Assembly (NCBI GenBank): GCA_019115085.1
Contig: DXEF01000059.1
Coordinates: forward strand, 1-64,000
Length of the DNA stretch: 64,000 nucleotides
Source of the DNA: Candidatus Agathobaculum pullicola
GTDB lineage: Bacteria > Bacillota > Clostridia > Oscillospirales > Butyricicoccaceae
Reading direction: 5' to 3'
Each line of letters starts with the position of its first letter. Position 1 is the first letter of the stretch. The notes under the pieces were generated by a model. The model did not search any database, was not told the origin of the DNA, and was given only the letters and a program-made list of their open reading frames with translations. Shown piece by piece: positions 1 to 8,124 of this stretch. Position numbers and translations under genes: made by a program.

Positions 1-15
1 TGATGATTCGTTTCT

Positions 16-336
16 TCATGTTGCTTCCTCCATTCCGGACATGGAAAGAGCGCCCGATCTCTTTACCGTACAGCGAGAGACTGAGCGCTCTTTTTCAAAT
101 TGATTCAGTTCCATGGAGAGCTGCCATGCCAGCTCAAATCCAGAGATAAAGCTGTCGATGGAGCGTTCCTCTGCCATCAGACTCTGGGCATCCATGATTC
201 GAAGCACCAGCCGCCGTTCCGGCTTCTCCAGGACTTGAATCAGTTCCTGATAGCATTCTTCTACTTCCTGCTTCTGCTCTGAAAACTCTGGCGGGGTATA
301 GAAGCAGTCGTACAGGTTCTTAAGTAATGTTTTCAT
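16..336 (-). CDS. DUF6809-like small protein
   Basis: A 106-residue soluble protein. An upstream in-frame start exists, but I chose the ATG at 336 because AGGAGGTG sits just before it (342-350). The N-terminus MKTLLKNLYDCFYTPPEF, the acidic and helical middle, and a C-terminal segment of the type SFISGFELAWQLSMEL resemble the DUF6809 family, which is common in Clostridia and often found near mobile or accessory genes. The function of the family is unknown to me. It is transcribed away from the adjacent restriction-modification cassette. No membrane segment or signal peptide is visible. The family call rests on remembered sequence pattern, not on a search. Confidence 0.6.
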   Translation of the reverse strand: MKTLLKNLYDCFYTPPEFSEQKQEVEECYQELIQVLEKPERRLVLRIMDAQSLMAEERSIDSFISGFELAWQLSMELNQFEKERSVSRCTVKRSGALSMSGMEEAT

Positions 337-437
337 GCGTTGCACCTCCTGGTAGCAACACACAATACCATTGATAGTTGCGGAAGTCTATCGTTTTGGA
401 AAAATAGTTTTTAAAAAAACGAGATAGATATCTAAAA

Positions 438-455
438 TCAAGATAGGCATCTTGA
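438..455. promoter_or_regulatory. inverted repeat overlapping the -35 of the methylase promoter
   Basis: TCAAGAT and ATCTTGA form a perfect 7-bp inverted repeat with a 4-nt spacer. Its right arm covers the first bases of the methylase -35 hexamer (452-457). A second short palindrome, AGATATCT, lies at 426-433. The position suggests an operator controlling the restriction-modification cassette. No controller (C) protein gene is visible nearby, so the binding protein is unknown. Confidence 0.5.
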
Positions 456-480
456 AGGCGGTTGTGTTTTATGGTATACT
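452..480 (+). promoter_or_regulatory. promoter of the methylase gene
   Basis: TTGAAG (452-457), a 17-bp spacer and TATACT (475-480) form a good vegetative promoter, about 40 nt ahead of the methylase start codon. It overlaps the inverted repeat at 438-455. Confidence 0.6.
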
Positions 481-518
481 CCCAAAAGCTATAGACCACA
501 ATCAGGAGGTTTTAGATT

Positions 519-2561
519 ATGAACAAGGGCGTTAACTACTCTATGTTCTATGATATTCTTCTTAATCTCAGAGAAGATTTTCATAGTTATGGTCGAATTG
601 ATGATTCAAACGCTAAGCTTGATGAAATGATTAAGCTCATCTGCACGAGCTATTCAATGGCCTTGTCGGGTATGCAGTTCAGCTTAGAGCACATACGGCA
701 AGTTGCTTTAAGTCACTTTGGGAATCAAGATATGGTGGCAGCGGCATTGCGTTATGTTTGTGAAAATGAAATGCAGAAAGATTTGTTTCGCAATGCAGAC
801 GGTACTAATATTTTTGGAAGTAACCCTACGCTTGCTATTCAGCCAACAGAAAATGATTTTGCGCAAAAACTAATCATTGAAATTGAAAAAATCGATTTTG
901 TTTATTTGATTCAAAATAGGAGCTATTCAGATTTTGATTTGGTGAACGAGTGCTTCGGATATTTTGTTCGCGATAATTTCCGAAATAATAAAGAAGATGC
1001 TCAGTACATGACCCCGTATGAGATTTCCAAAGCTATACTCGACATTATCTTCGATGATATGCAGCGCCAGCAATATTTTGATGAGCATACATTGAGAACT
1101 TTTACTGTAATGGATCCAACATGCGGAGTAGGTACACTGCTTATTGAAAGTTCCTCCCATTTCACAAAGTATGTTGAAAACAATATTCACGACGAAAATA
1201 AACGAACAGAAATAATCGGCCAATTCAGGTCAACCGGTATATTGGGTCAGGATAAAGTGGATCGCATGGTGCGTTTATCAAAAATCAATGCCTTGTTACT
1301 CGGTAGTAACGCTTCAAATATCAGCGAAGGCAATAGTATCGTTGGACATAGCAACTTGAATCAATATATCGGGGCGGTAGACTTAATTTTTACAAATCCG
1401 CCATTTGGAGCTGAATATAGCATTCAGGATCTTGAATTGAGTGAATTCCCAATTTTAAGTAACGCAAAGCCTACAGCAAAGATGTTATCCTCTGAGCTAT
1501 TGATGCTTGATAAATGCATTAATATTTTAAAGCCTGGTGGCTACCTTGCAATTGTTTTGCCGGATTCTGTGTTTGCCTCTAAAGGTATTTACTCCATTTA
1601 CCGCGATAGTCTAATGAAAGAATACAATATTCTTGGGGTTATTGGACTACCAACGGTGACATTTGCGCAAGCAGGCACAAGGACAAATACCTGTGTTTTA
1701 ATTCTCAGAAAAATGAAACCGGATGTAACGGGTAAAATGTTCATGGCAGACTGCAAGGACATCGGTTATATTGTAAAAGAACGCGCTGGTGTTCCAATTA
1801 AGATTGAGCAGGGAACCAATGAAATGGTTTCAATTGCAAAAAGCATTATTGATAGTACGAATCCTTCTACAAAAATATTAAGTGAAAGTCCATCGGTTAC
1901 CATGATTGACTCGAGTGATTATGTCGGAAACAATCTAAAGCCAAGTTTTTATGCTGCTGAACGATTTAAGACTATTAAGAATTTAAGGAATTCCGTATCC
2001 GAAGGATTTAGGATTGCAAAACTCGGAGATATCGTTGAATTTACAGCAAAAAGCAGAAAAAGTTACATGGTTTCTGACACCATTAAACATATTAGTGTGT
2101 TACATATAAACGCTGACTGCACAATTGCTTTTGATGAAGTAGAAAAATTCAATCCCGTTTCAAAAGGAAGAAAATGCTATCCTGAAGAGTTGATTTTTTC
2201 GAAAATAAATCCCAGGATTCCGCGCATGGCGGTTATTCCACATAGAAACACAGATCTGGTTTGCTCAAATGAATTCGAGATTATGAGATCAAGAGGAGTA
2301 ATTGGCATGTATGCATTATGTTTTTTGCTGAAAACAAAAAATGTAATGAGCCAAATCGAAAACCTAACATCAGGTACATCATCCTCACACAACAGAATAA
2401 AACGGGAACAACTGGCAGATATTTTAATTCCCATACCGGTAAGTGAAGAAGCAAAAAAACTGGTTGCAGAGGTTGATAGAGAGCTTGAGGCAGCAGTCAA
2501 ACTTATTTACACAGCCGAAAGTAAGATCTCGGATAAGTTTGCCGTTTTAAATAGCATTTGA
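519..2561 (+). CDS. N6-adenine DNA methyltransferase fused to an HsdS-like specificity domain
   Basis: A 680-residue protein combining the modification and specificity functions of a type I-like or type IIB-like restriction-modification system. An HsdM-like helical N-terminus leads to AQYMTPYEISK (161-171), the AdoMet motif DPTCGVG (199-205) and the catalytic NPPF (293-296), which marks an adenine-N6 methylase. From about residue 490 the sequence turns into a single target-recognition domain (FRIAKLGDIVEF onward) ending in a helical conserved region (LADILIPIPVSEEAKKLV). A strong AGGAGG stands 9 nt before the ATG. The gene is AT-rich compared with the rest of the window and converges on two nuclease-like genes, so it was probably acquired horizontally as a cassette. 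The substrate site is unknown; a half-specificity subunit acting as a dimer would give a bipartite or palindromic site. Confidence 0.88.
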   Translation: MNKGVNYSMFYDILLNLREDFHSYGRIDDSNAKLDEMIKLICTSYSMALSGMQFSLEHIRQVALSHFGNQDMVAAALRYVCENEMQKDLFRNADGTNIFGSNPTLAIQPTENDFAQKLIIEIEKIDFVYLIQNRSYSDFDLVNECFGYFVRDNFRNNKEDAQYMTPYEISKAILDIIFDDMQRQQYFDEHTLRTFTVMDPTCGVGTLLIESSSHFTKYVENNIHDENKRTEIIGQFRSTGILGQDKVDRMVRLSKINALLLGSNASNISEGNSIVGHSNLNQYIGAVDLIFTNPPFGAEYSIQDLELSEFPILSNAKPTAKMLSSELLMLDKCINILKPGGYLAIVLPDSVFASKGIYSIYRDSLMKEYNILGVIGLPTVTFAQAGTRTNTCVLILRKMKPDVTGKMFMADCKDIGYIVKERAGVPIKIEQGTNEMVSIAKSIIDSTNPSTKILSESPSVTMIDSSDYVGNNLKPSFYAAERFKTIKNLRNSVSEGFRIAKLGDIVEFTAKSRKSYMVSDTIKHISVLHINADCTIAFDEVEKFNPVSKGRKCYPEELIFSKINPRIPRMAVIPHRNTDLVCSNEFEIMRSRGVIGMYALCFLLKTKNVMSQIENLTSGTSSSHNRIKREQLADILIPIPVSEEAKKLVAEVDRELEAAVKLIYTAESKISDKFAVLNSI

Positions 2562-2567
2562 TAAAAG

Positions 2568-2605
2568 TAGGAGCAACGCTGATTATAGCGCTGCTCCTAT
2601 TTTTA
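2568..2605. terminator. bidirectional terminator between methylase and nuclease genes
   Basis: TAGGAGCA (2568-2575) pairs with TGCTCCTA (2592-2599), and inner GC pairs extend the stem. An A-run precedes the stem and a T-run follows it, so it can stop both converging transcripts. It overlaps the last codon of the minus-strand gene. Confidence 0.75.
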
Positions 2606-3430
2606 AAACACGCTAATTACCGGAACATCATCTACAATGTCTGCCCTGAAAATAAGGTTCGCTCCTTCTGTGTTTTCAAGTGGAATGTTTAGCTTGGGAA
2701 AACCATTTTCTCTTCCGTTCCCGTGTCGAGCATAATTATCATCAGTTCCATTCCTTGGCGGAAACAACTGAAAATTGATGCTCTTATGAGTTGGATCTGC
2801 AAATTTTGGATACCCGAGCTTTTGCATCCACTCTTTATAGCGATTACGCAGCAGAGTATGTTTGTGAATATCTACTTTCCAGATTCTAATGCGATACTGG
2901 CGTTTGGGGTTTAAATCGATGGAAAGCAAAAAGATAGCTTTATAGTCGAGAAAACGCTCCATAATGTCCACAGATACAGAGTTAAAGTTCCATCTGGGAG
3001 CAGTGGCGCCATTTTTGTCCAGTGAATCAATGAAATTGGCGCCTTTTACTTCGGAACCATCACAAAGGTCATCTCCTTTTCCGCGCATTCCTTGCCCGGC
3101 GATTTGCGTTTGAAGGGAGACAAGATGTTGGGCTATGTAGCCTGTATCGATCATAGAAGATTGCGCAGTAACTAAGCTCCAATGAGATAGTTTGTTTTTT
3201 TGGTCAACAATCTGCTCCTGAATTAGCGACTGTGCAAGTTGTATACGATGTTCGCGGGAAAGTTTTTTTAGAATATGATTAGATAGAACCACTCTGTCAG
3301 CGACAGGAATGGTATCTATATTTATAGTCCTTGTTACAGATTTTAAGTTTTCGTTGATACTCTCAGGTGAGCTTTCGGCTATTACTGCGCTAAAAAGATC
3401 ACGGTATTCATGTATATTATGCAAAAACAT
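2603..3430 (-). CDS. MamI-like restriction endonuclease subunit (second gene of pair)
   Basis: A 275-residue protein and the second gene of a two-gene minus-strand operon (23-nt gap). It contains GMRGKGDDLCDGSEVKGAN (residues 114-132). This reads as a PD-(D/E)XK-type nuclease core, with D120/D121/D124 followed by E127-x-K129. Further on it has a strand-rich segment ending RIRIWKVD and then NFQLFPP. The same three blocks appear in the same order in its neighbour at 3454-4080, so the two are paralogues. The arrangement recalls the MamI family of type II endonucleases (bipartite GATNNNNATC-type site), but that family link is from memory and tentative. The role as nuclease partner of the converging methylase is inferred from context. 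Confidence 0.6.
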   Translation of the reverse strand: MFLHNIHEYRDLFSAVIAESSPESINENLKSVTRTINIDTIPVADRVVLSNHILKKLSREHRIQLAQSLIQEQIVDQKNKLSHWSLVTAQSSMIDTGYIAQHLVSLQTQIAGQGMRGKGDDLCDGSEVKGANFIDSLDKNGATAPRWNFNSVSVDIMERFLDYKAIFLLSIDLNPKRQYRIRIWKVDIHKHTLLRNRYKEWMQKLGYPKFADPTHKSINFQLFPPRNGTDDNYARHGNGRENGFPKLNIPLENTEGANLIFRADIVDDVPVISVF

Positions 3431-3453
3431 CGCCTTCTATCCTCTAAAATTAA

Positions 3454-4080
3454 CTATGCCTCTTCACACATTCCAGTAACAAGAACATTGGGATCATAAT
3501 AGATAGGATCATATTCTTGACCATTCCACTCTGCAGACAATAAAAGAGGATATAACAAATTGCCGCATCGATTGGTAAATACATCGTTGTTTTCATTTAC
3601 TGGCGGATGCAACTGAAAATTGTAGCTTTTAATGGTTCCAGCTGCAAGTTGATCATACCAGTTCTGCGCCATTTCTCTAAACAAATCATCATGCTGCGGA
3701 CGAACGACCCACACTCGAGCGCGTTCTTTATCATTGTCTGGATTATAGTCCCACAAAACAAAAAACAGAAAGGGCATTTGATCCAAATAAGCCATTGATC
3801 CTGCTAAACGACTTTGGGTTCCAGCCTTGATGACTCCATTAAACCGAACTTTGTCAATTGAATACCAAGCATTGGCTGATTTCACATCTGAACCATCTGC
3901 AAGATCTTGACCTTTATGTCGAGCCATTCCATCTATGCCTGTGAGCATGCTGATTAGTATTTGTGACCACGCTCTTGAGTCTTCTGGAGCAGGCTGCGAT
4001 GTAATTGATGCATAACGTTGTCCTGCAAAAAAATGAATATGGTGTGTGTTAAGTACATCCAAAGCATCCTTTAATGCCAT
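3454..4080 (-). CDS. MamI-like restriction endonuclease subunit (first gene of pair)
   Basis: A 208-residue paralogue of the 2603-3430 product, starting at an ATG preceded by GAGGTG. It carries GMARHKGQDLADGSDVKSAN (residues 51-70), with D59/D62 followed by D65-x-K67, then ERARVWVVRPQHDDLF, then NFQLHPP. It lacks the roughly 60-residue N-terminal helical extension of its partner and the two diverge strongly in sequence. The pair may therefore form a heterodimer rather than result from a recent duplication. Both genes are AT-rich like the methylase. Catalytic activity is not proven by the sequence; one of the two could be a DNA-binding subunit only. Confidence 0.6.
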   Translation of the reverse strand: MALKDALDVLNTHHIHFFAGQRYASITSQPAPEDSRAWSQILISMLTGIDGMARHKGQDLADGSDVKSANAWYSIDKVRFNGVIKAGTQSRLAGSMAYLDQMPFLFFVLWDYNPDNDKERARVWVVRPQHDDLFREMAQNWYDQLAAGTIKSYNFQLHPPVNENNDVFTNRCGNLLYPLLLSAEWNGQEYDPIYYDPNVLVTGMCEEA

Positions 4081-4126
4081 ATTATCACCTCGACTATTGT
4101 GTTTTTTTGTCGAACACTTTTATCAT

Positions 4127-4155
4127 ATTATAACATCTGATGCTATGTTGCACAA
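4127..4155 (-). promoter_or_regulatory. probable promoter of the nuclease gene pair
   Basis: On the minus strand, TTGTGC (4155-4150), a 17-bp spacer and TATAAT (4132-4127) lie about 50 nt upstream of the 4080 start codon. The -10 is perfect and the -35 is weak. Confidence 0.45.
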
Positions 4156-4251
4156 TTCAAATTTCAATCGATGAGATTTCTTTTTTACCATGAAGCATTT
4201 TTTGTCGATAATTTGTGTCATAGTTAAAAATTTGTTAGCAGTACATATTAA

Positions 4252-4296
4252 GATAGCCGCAAGTCATCAAAACGATGGCTTGCGGCTATCTTTTTT
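4252..4296 (+). terminator. long hairpin with U-tail, no obvious upstream gene on its strand
   Basis: A 17-bp stem (4252-4268 with 4274-4290, one G-U pair, loop AAAAC) is followed by TTTTTT (4291-4296) on the plus strand. No plus-strand gene precedes it for 1.7 kb, because the nuclease genes are on the minus strand. On the minus strand the stem follows the Rrf2 gene but has a poor T-run (TTAAT), so it could serve as a weak terminator there. The remainder of 4081-4376 shows only the nuclease promoter; I see no gene in it. Confidence 0.6.
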
Positions 4297-4376
4297 ATGC
4301 CGTATCGATGTTGCCCCAGAGGGGTAGGTTCACTTCGTGTCCCTATGACATGGAGCGCTGTCCGGCGTTATTTTTT

Positions 4377-4805
4377 TCAAATGGAAAAATCCAATGCTTT
4401 GCCTCGATTGACCAATTCTTCGAGCGTGACCGAATCCACATACTGATTGATCACCTCGTACAAGCCGCGCCAAAAGTCCAGTGTAATACATTCCTGCGCA
4501 CGCGTGCACTCTACCGGGTCATGTTCCAGACATGCCACCGGCACCAGAGCGCCTTCTGTAATGCGTAAAATATCTCCCGCTGTATATTCCGACGGATGTC
4601 GCGCCAATTGGTATCCGCCCTGCGCGCCGCGCGTGGATGTTACAAAGCCCGCGCGCGACAACTGAACGACAATCTGTTCCAGATATTTGGCCGATATTTC
4701 CTGCCTTTTGGAAATATCCCGCAACGGGATGTAGCCGGCAGCATCATGCTGTGCCAGATCGATCATCAGACGAAGCGCATATCTTCCCTTTGTCGAAATC
4801 TTCAT
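4377..4805 (-). CDS. Rrf2-family transcriptional regulator
   Basis: A 142-residue winged-helix regulator. The start MKISTKGRYALRLMIDLA is the family signature. The ATG at 4805 is preferred because GGGG stands 8 nt before it; a TTG two codons upstream is a poorer choice. The DNA-binding helices cover roughly residues 1-60 (ISAKYLEQIVVQL, RGAQGGYQL). Three cysteines at about 92-107 (C-x7-C-x6-C) match the iron-sulfur cluster site of IscR and related members, so it may sense cluster status, nitric oxide or redox state. No isc/suf or cysteine genes lie next to it. It is 62 nt downstream of the GTPase-nuclease gene on the same strand and may be co-transcribed with it. Confidence 0.88.
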   Translation of the reverse strand: MKISTKGRYALRLMIDLAQHDAAGYIPLRDISKRQEISAKYLEQIVVQLSRAGFVTSTRGAQGGYQLARHPSEYTAGDILRITEGALVPVACLEHDPVECTRAQECITLDFWRGLYEVINQYVDSVTLEELVNRGKALDFSI

Positions 4806-4867
4806 ATGCAATACCCCTTTGCAACATTATTCCTCAAAAAGCCGCCACTTTTCACATACACCACACA

Positions 4868-7435
4868 TTACCCCTGCTGCAAACGCGCAATCACGTCCGC
4901 AATGTGCTGGCTGGCCTGCTCCACTTCCCATTTCAGCTCCGTGGCGGAGATGCGCTCGGCACCGTGTCCCATAATAATCATCTGCTCCATGCCATCCGAT
5001 GTGGCAACGCGCACACGGTGCTTGCGGGAGAGATCGTAAGATGCTTGTTCAATATACATGTCTGCCGTTTCCGCCTCCTTGGTGTAAACGATATGCAGAC
5101 CATGCCGCTTTTCAACCGATCCCACTCCCCCTTTGACCTTATATGCGTCAAACACCACAATCAAATGGCATTTACGCACGCTCTGATAATTGCTCAAGGC
5201 ATTTATCAACGCTTCGCGCGCTGCATTGATATCCGCAGCCGCCATGCTGCGCAATTCGTCCCATGCGAAAATAATATTGTACCCGTCAACCAACAGATAG
5301 TCATCCGCACGGATACGGGTAACATACAACTGTTCAATCGTCTCCGCCTTTCTGCGACTCTGCCGAAAGGCCTCAAAGCCACGGTCACGAACCGGGCCAT
5401 AGGTACGCTCAAACAGAGCGCGCAGCTCTTTATCCTCCTCCAGACCGGATGAGGCAGCCGCGCGGCGCACCGGCTGAAACGTCGGCTCTTCTTCCTCGGG
5501 CTGCAAACAGATGCCCGCGTCCATATGCGCATGTGCTTGCACCTCATCCCACTTGACGACATAGCCCGCGCCATGCGAACAAAACACGGAATCCGGGGAA
5601 TTTTCGGTATCGTGTTCCAGCTGATAGCCGCTCTGCTCAATCACGTGTGCGGCATTGTGGCAGGGGGCATAGCCATTCGGCGTGCACACCAGCCGTCCGC
5701 GCCCCTTGGTATAGGCCGCCACCTCGGTCCAGTAATTGCGCATCGCGGAAACCGGCGCCGTGCCGGTCAGCAACGCGCCGTCCTGCTGCGGCTTGGGCGG
5801 TTCAAACGTGCCTTCCATACGCTGAATATCGTTCATCGCTCGGCCCACACATTCCTCGGGCAGCGTCAGCTCAAATGCGTAGTACGGTTCAAGCAGCACA
5901 CTTTCCGCCTGCATCAGACCGTTGCGCACCGCGCGGTAGGTCGCTTCGCGGAAATCGCCGCCCTCTGTATGCTTGACATGCGCACGTCCGGTCAGCAGCG
6001 TGATTTTGATGTCCGTAACGGGTGCGCCTGTGAGCACTCCCACATGCGTTTTCTCTGCCAGATGCGTCAATATCAGACGCTGCCAGTTGATATCCAGCGT
6101 ATCAGTCGAACAAGCCGTGGCAAACTGCAAGCCGCTGCCGCGCTCGCCCGGTTCCAGCAGCAAATGCACCTCCGCATAATGGCGCAGCGGCTCAAAGTGA
6201 CCGATGCCAACCGCAGGCGTGGTGATTGTTTCCTTATACACTATGCTTCCTTCGTCAAACGTGACCGGAACGCCAAAACGTTCCGCAATCACGCGGCTCA
6301 GGATTTCCAGCTGCACCTCGCCCATGAGCTGCAAATGAATCTCGCTCAAGCGCTCATTCCAGACTACCCGCAGCTGCGGGTCCTCTTCCTCCAGCTGGCG
6401 TAAATTTTTCAGCATGGTATGTGCATCATATTGATCCGGAAACTGTACCCGGTATCCCAATACCGGCTCGAGTACCGGCGGCAGCGCGCCCGCCGCACTG
6501 CCCAGTCCCATGCCGGGCTTGGTATGGGTCAGTCCGGTTACAGCACAGACCATACCGCTTTCCGCCCGCTCGACCGATTGAAATTTTTCACCGGAATACA
6601 CCCGAATTTGGTTGACCTTTTCCTGCCAGCCGCCGTCCTCTTCGCCGGAAAGCAGTGCACGCACGGCAAGCGTACCACCGGTGAGTTTGAGATGCGACAG
6701 GCGGTTCCCCTGTCCGTCGCGTGTGATTTTGAATACCTGTGCACCAAACACGCTGTCATACTGCGGCTGCTGTGTGTAGCGTTCCAGCCCGTCTATCAGC
6801 GCCTCTACGCCTTCCAGCCGCAGCGCAGAGCCAAAATAACACGGAAACACCTTGCGCGCACGAATCAGCGAGGTGATTTCCTCGGATTCTACGCAGCCCG
6901 TCTCCAGATACCGTTCGAGCAGCGCCTCATCACACACGGCGATTTCCTCCGCCATGGTCTCTGACGCGTCAAAGGCAATACAGCCATCCCCCAGACGTTT
7001 TTTCAGTTCCGCCATGCGCGCCGCACGCGCGTCCGGATGGATGTCCATTTTATTGATAAAAAGAAAGGTCGGCACATTGTGCCGCTCGAGCAGACGCCAC
7101 AGCGTCTGCGTGTGTGCCTGCACGCCGTCCGTTCCGCTGATCACTAAAATCGCATAATCCAGCACCTGTAGCGTGCGCTCCATTTCCGCGGAGAAATCTA
7201 CGTGTCCCGGCGTGTCCAACAGCGTCACCGCGGCCGTCGGCAGCAACAGCTCAGCCTGTTTGGAAAAAACCGTGATGCCTCGTTCCCGTTCAATTGCAAA
7301 CGTATCTAAAAAGGCGTCTTGATGGTCTACCCGTCCCAGCTTTTTCACCGCGCCCGTCAGATACAGCAGCGCCTCAGACAGCGTTGTTTTCCCCGCATCC
7401 ACATGCGCCAGAACACCGATGACAAATCGTTTCAT
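4868..7435 (-). CDS. TetM-like ribosome-protection GTPase fused to a Rae1/YacP NYN ribonuclease domain
   Basis: An 855-residue two-part protein. Residues 1 to about 650 form an EF-G/TetM-type translational GTPase: P-loop AHVDAGKTT (9-17), switch region ERERGITVFSKQ, DTPGHVDF, NKMD, followed by EF-G-like domains ending in the TetM-type C-terminal region. After a linker rich in E, P and R, residues 711-855 form a complete NYN nuclease domain (DYLLVDGYNIIFAW, VVFDAYKVKGG, KEAETADMYIE, VATSDGMEQ). This closely follows B. subtilis YacP/Rae1, which cleaves mRNA in the ribosomal A site. TetM alone is about 640 residues. The GTPase may place the nuclease on stalled ribosomes (inference). It should not be read as proven tetracycline resistance. 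A moderate ribosome site (AGAAGGAAG) precedes the ATG. Confidence 0.88.
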   Translation of the reverse strand: MKRFVIGVLAHVDAGKTTLSEALLYLTGAVKKLGRVDHQDAFLDTFAIERERGITVFSKQAELLLPTAAVTLLDTPGHVDFSAEMERTLQVLDYAILVISGTDGVQAHTQTLWRLLERHNVPTFLFINKMDIHPDARAARMAELKKRLGDGCIAFDASETMAEEIAVCDEALLERYLETGCVESEEITSLIRARKVFPCYFGSALRLEGVEALIDGLERYTQQPQYDSVFGAQVFKITRDGQGNRLSHLKLTGGTLAVRALLSGEEDGGWQEKVNQIRVYSGEKFQSVERAESGMVCAVTGLTHTKPGMGLGSAAGALPPVLEPVLGYRVQFPDQYDAHTMLKNLRQLEEEDPQLRVVWNERLSEIHLQLMGEVQLEILSRVIAERFGVPVTFDEGSIVYKETITTPAVGIGHFEPLRHYAEVHLLLEPGERGSGLQFATACSTDTLDINWQRLILTHLAEKTHVGVLTGAPVTDIKITLLTGRAHVKHTEGGDFREATYRAVRNGLMQAESVLLEPYYAFELTLPEECVGRAMNDIQRMEGTFEPPKPQQDGALLTGTAPVSAMRNYWTEVAAYTKGRGRLVCTPNGYAPCHNAAHVIEQSGYQLEHDTENSPDSVFCSHGAGYVVKWDEVQAHAHMDAGICLQPEEEEPTFQPVRRAAASSGLEEDKELRALFERTYGPVRDRGFEAFRQSRRKAETIEQLYVTRIRADDYLLVDGYNIIFAWDELRSMAAADINAAREALINALSNYQSVRKCHLIVVFDAYKVKGGVGSVEKRHGLHIVYTKEAETADMYIEQASYDLSRKHRVRVATSDGMEQMIIMGHGAERISATELKWEVEQASQHIADVIARLQQG

Positions 7436-7682
7436 AGCTTCCTTCTCTTTAATTGATTTATTAATATAATATCAAAAAAGTAGTTAAAGCACAAGACGTT
7501 CCAGCCGCTGCACGCATATAACAATTTTTCCTCTTTAAACGGCATTATTGAAATTTTTGCACATAATTTGCACAGCATTTTCCTTGAAGAACAGCAATTT
7601 CATCTCATATTGCGGTTTTTTGCGCACAAAATACTATCAGCAAAACCCCAAAAACAAAATCAAACAAAAGGAGAGAAAAAAC

Positions 7683-7796
7683 ATGACTAACACGAAGAAT
7701 GGTTCTAATCAGGGTATGGTTCCGGAAGCACGCGCCGCAATGGATCGCTTTAAGATGGAGGCGGCAGCCGAGCTTGCTGTCTCTCTTACATCTTAA
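7683..7796 (+). pseudogene. 5' part of an alpha/beta-type SASP gene, interrupted by a mobile element
   Basis: It starts with ATG at 7683 after AAAGGAG. Codons 1-30 encode an N-terminus with the pattern VPEARAAMDRFKMEAAAE, matching the first half of alpha/beta-type small acid-soluble spore proteins (PGARxALDxMKxEIAxE). After codon 30 (GAG, 7770-7772) the sequence leaves the family and runs seven codons into element DNA before TAA. The missing half is at 24058-24183. The intact protein would coat DNA in the forespore and be degraded by the GPR protease at germination. As it stands, only a 37-residue peptide can be made. I could not assign a sigma-G promoter with confidence in 7500-7665. Confidence 0.9.
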
Positions 7797-7797
7797 T
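7745..7797 (+). other. attL, left junction of the integrated element
   Basis: Left of the GA at 7770-7771 is SASP coding sequence; right of it is element DNA. The right arm (7772-7796) ends in CATCTTAA (7789-7796), which is the inverted partner of TTAAGATG at 24030-24037 at the other end of the element. Arms are equidistant from the GA when the ends are joined. The base trio GAG is shared by both junctions. Confidence 0.85.
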
Positions 7798-7830
7798 TCC
7801 AAATCGCACTACATACCGGCTCACACCCCC

Positions 7831-7870
7831 AAACGACCGCCTGCTATCCTGATAGGAGGCGGCCGTTTTC
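7831..7870 (+). terminator. terminator just inside the left end of the element
   Basis: A nested hairpin: AAACG pairs with CGTTT, CCGCCT with AGGCGG, and CTATC with GATAG, followed by TTTT. It lies 35 nt after the truncated SASP reading frame and would stop sporulation transcripts from entering the element. Confidence 0.75.
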
Positions 7871-8041
7871 TATTGCACGCTTTTTTATTGGGTAAGACGT
7901 TTTCTCTTCCGCACACACATGGACGGTGTAGCTTTCACCCTTCTCTAAAAAACGCCCTTTCGGCGGATGGGAGCACGATACAATAGAGTCCCGCCCAACA
8001 TTTTCCATCCGCGCTGTTCCCATATTGTTGCAGAATTTGTT

Positions 8042-8070
8042 TTGCGAAATAGGGAGAAATTTGGTATAAT
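8042..8070 (+). promoter_or_regulatory. promoter of the regulator-kinase-lipoprotein operon
   Basis: TTGCGA (8042-8047), a 17-bp spacer and TATAAT (8065-8070), ending about 55 nt before the response regulator start. The 328 bp at 7797-8124 hold only the terminator at 7831-7870 and this promoter; I see no gene there. Confidence 0.65.
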
Positions 8071-8124
8071 ACTGCACATCAGAATTCCAATTACCGCCTT
8101 GGAAAGGAAAGGACTGGAGCTGTT

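Noticed and set aside
4868..7435. Calling the gene a tetracycline-resistance determinant (tetM/tetW)
   Set aside because: The GTPase part is TetM-like but diverged and fused to a ribonuclease; resistance cannot be inferred from sequence.
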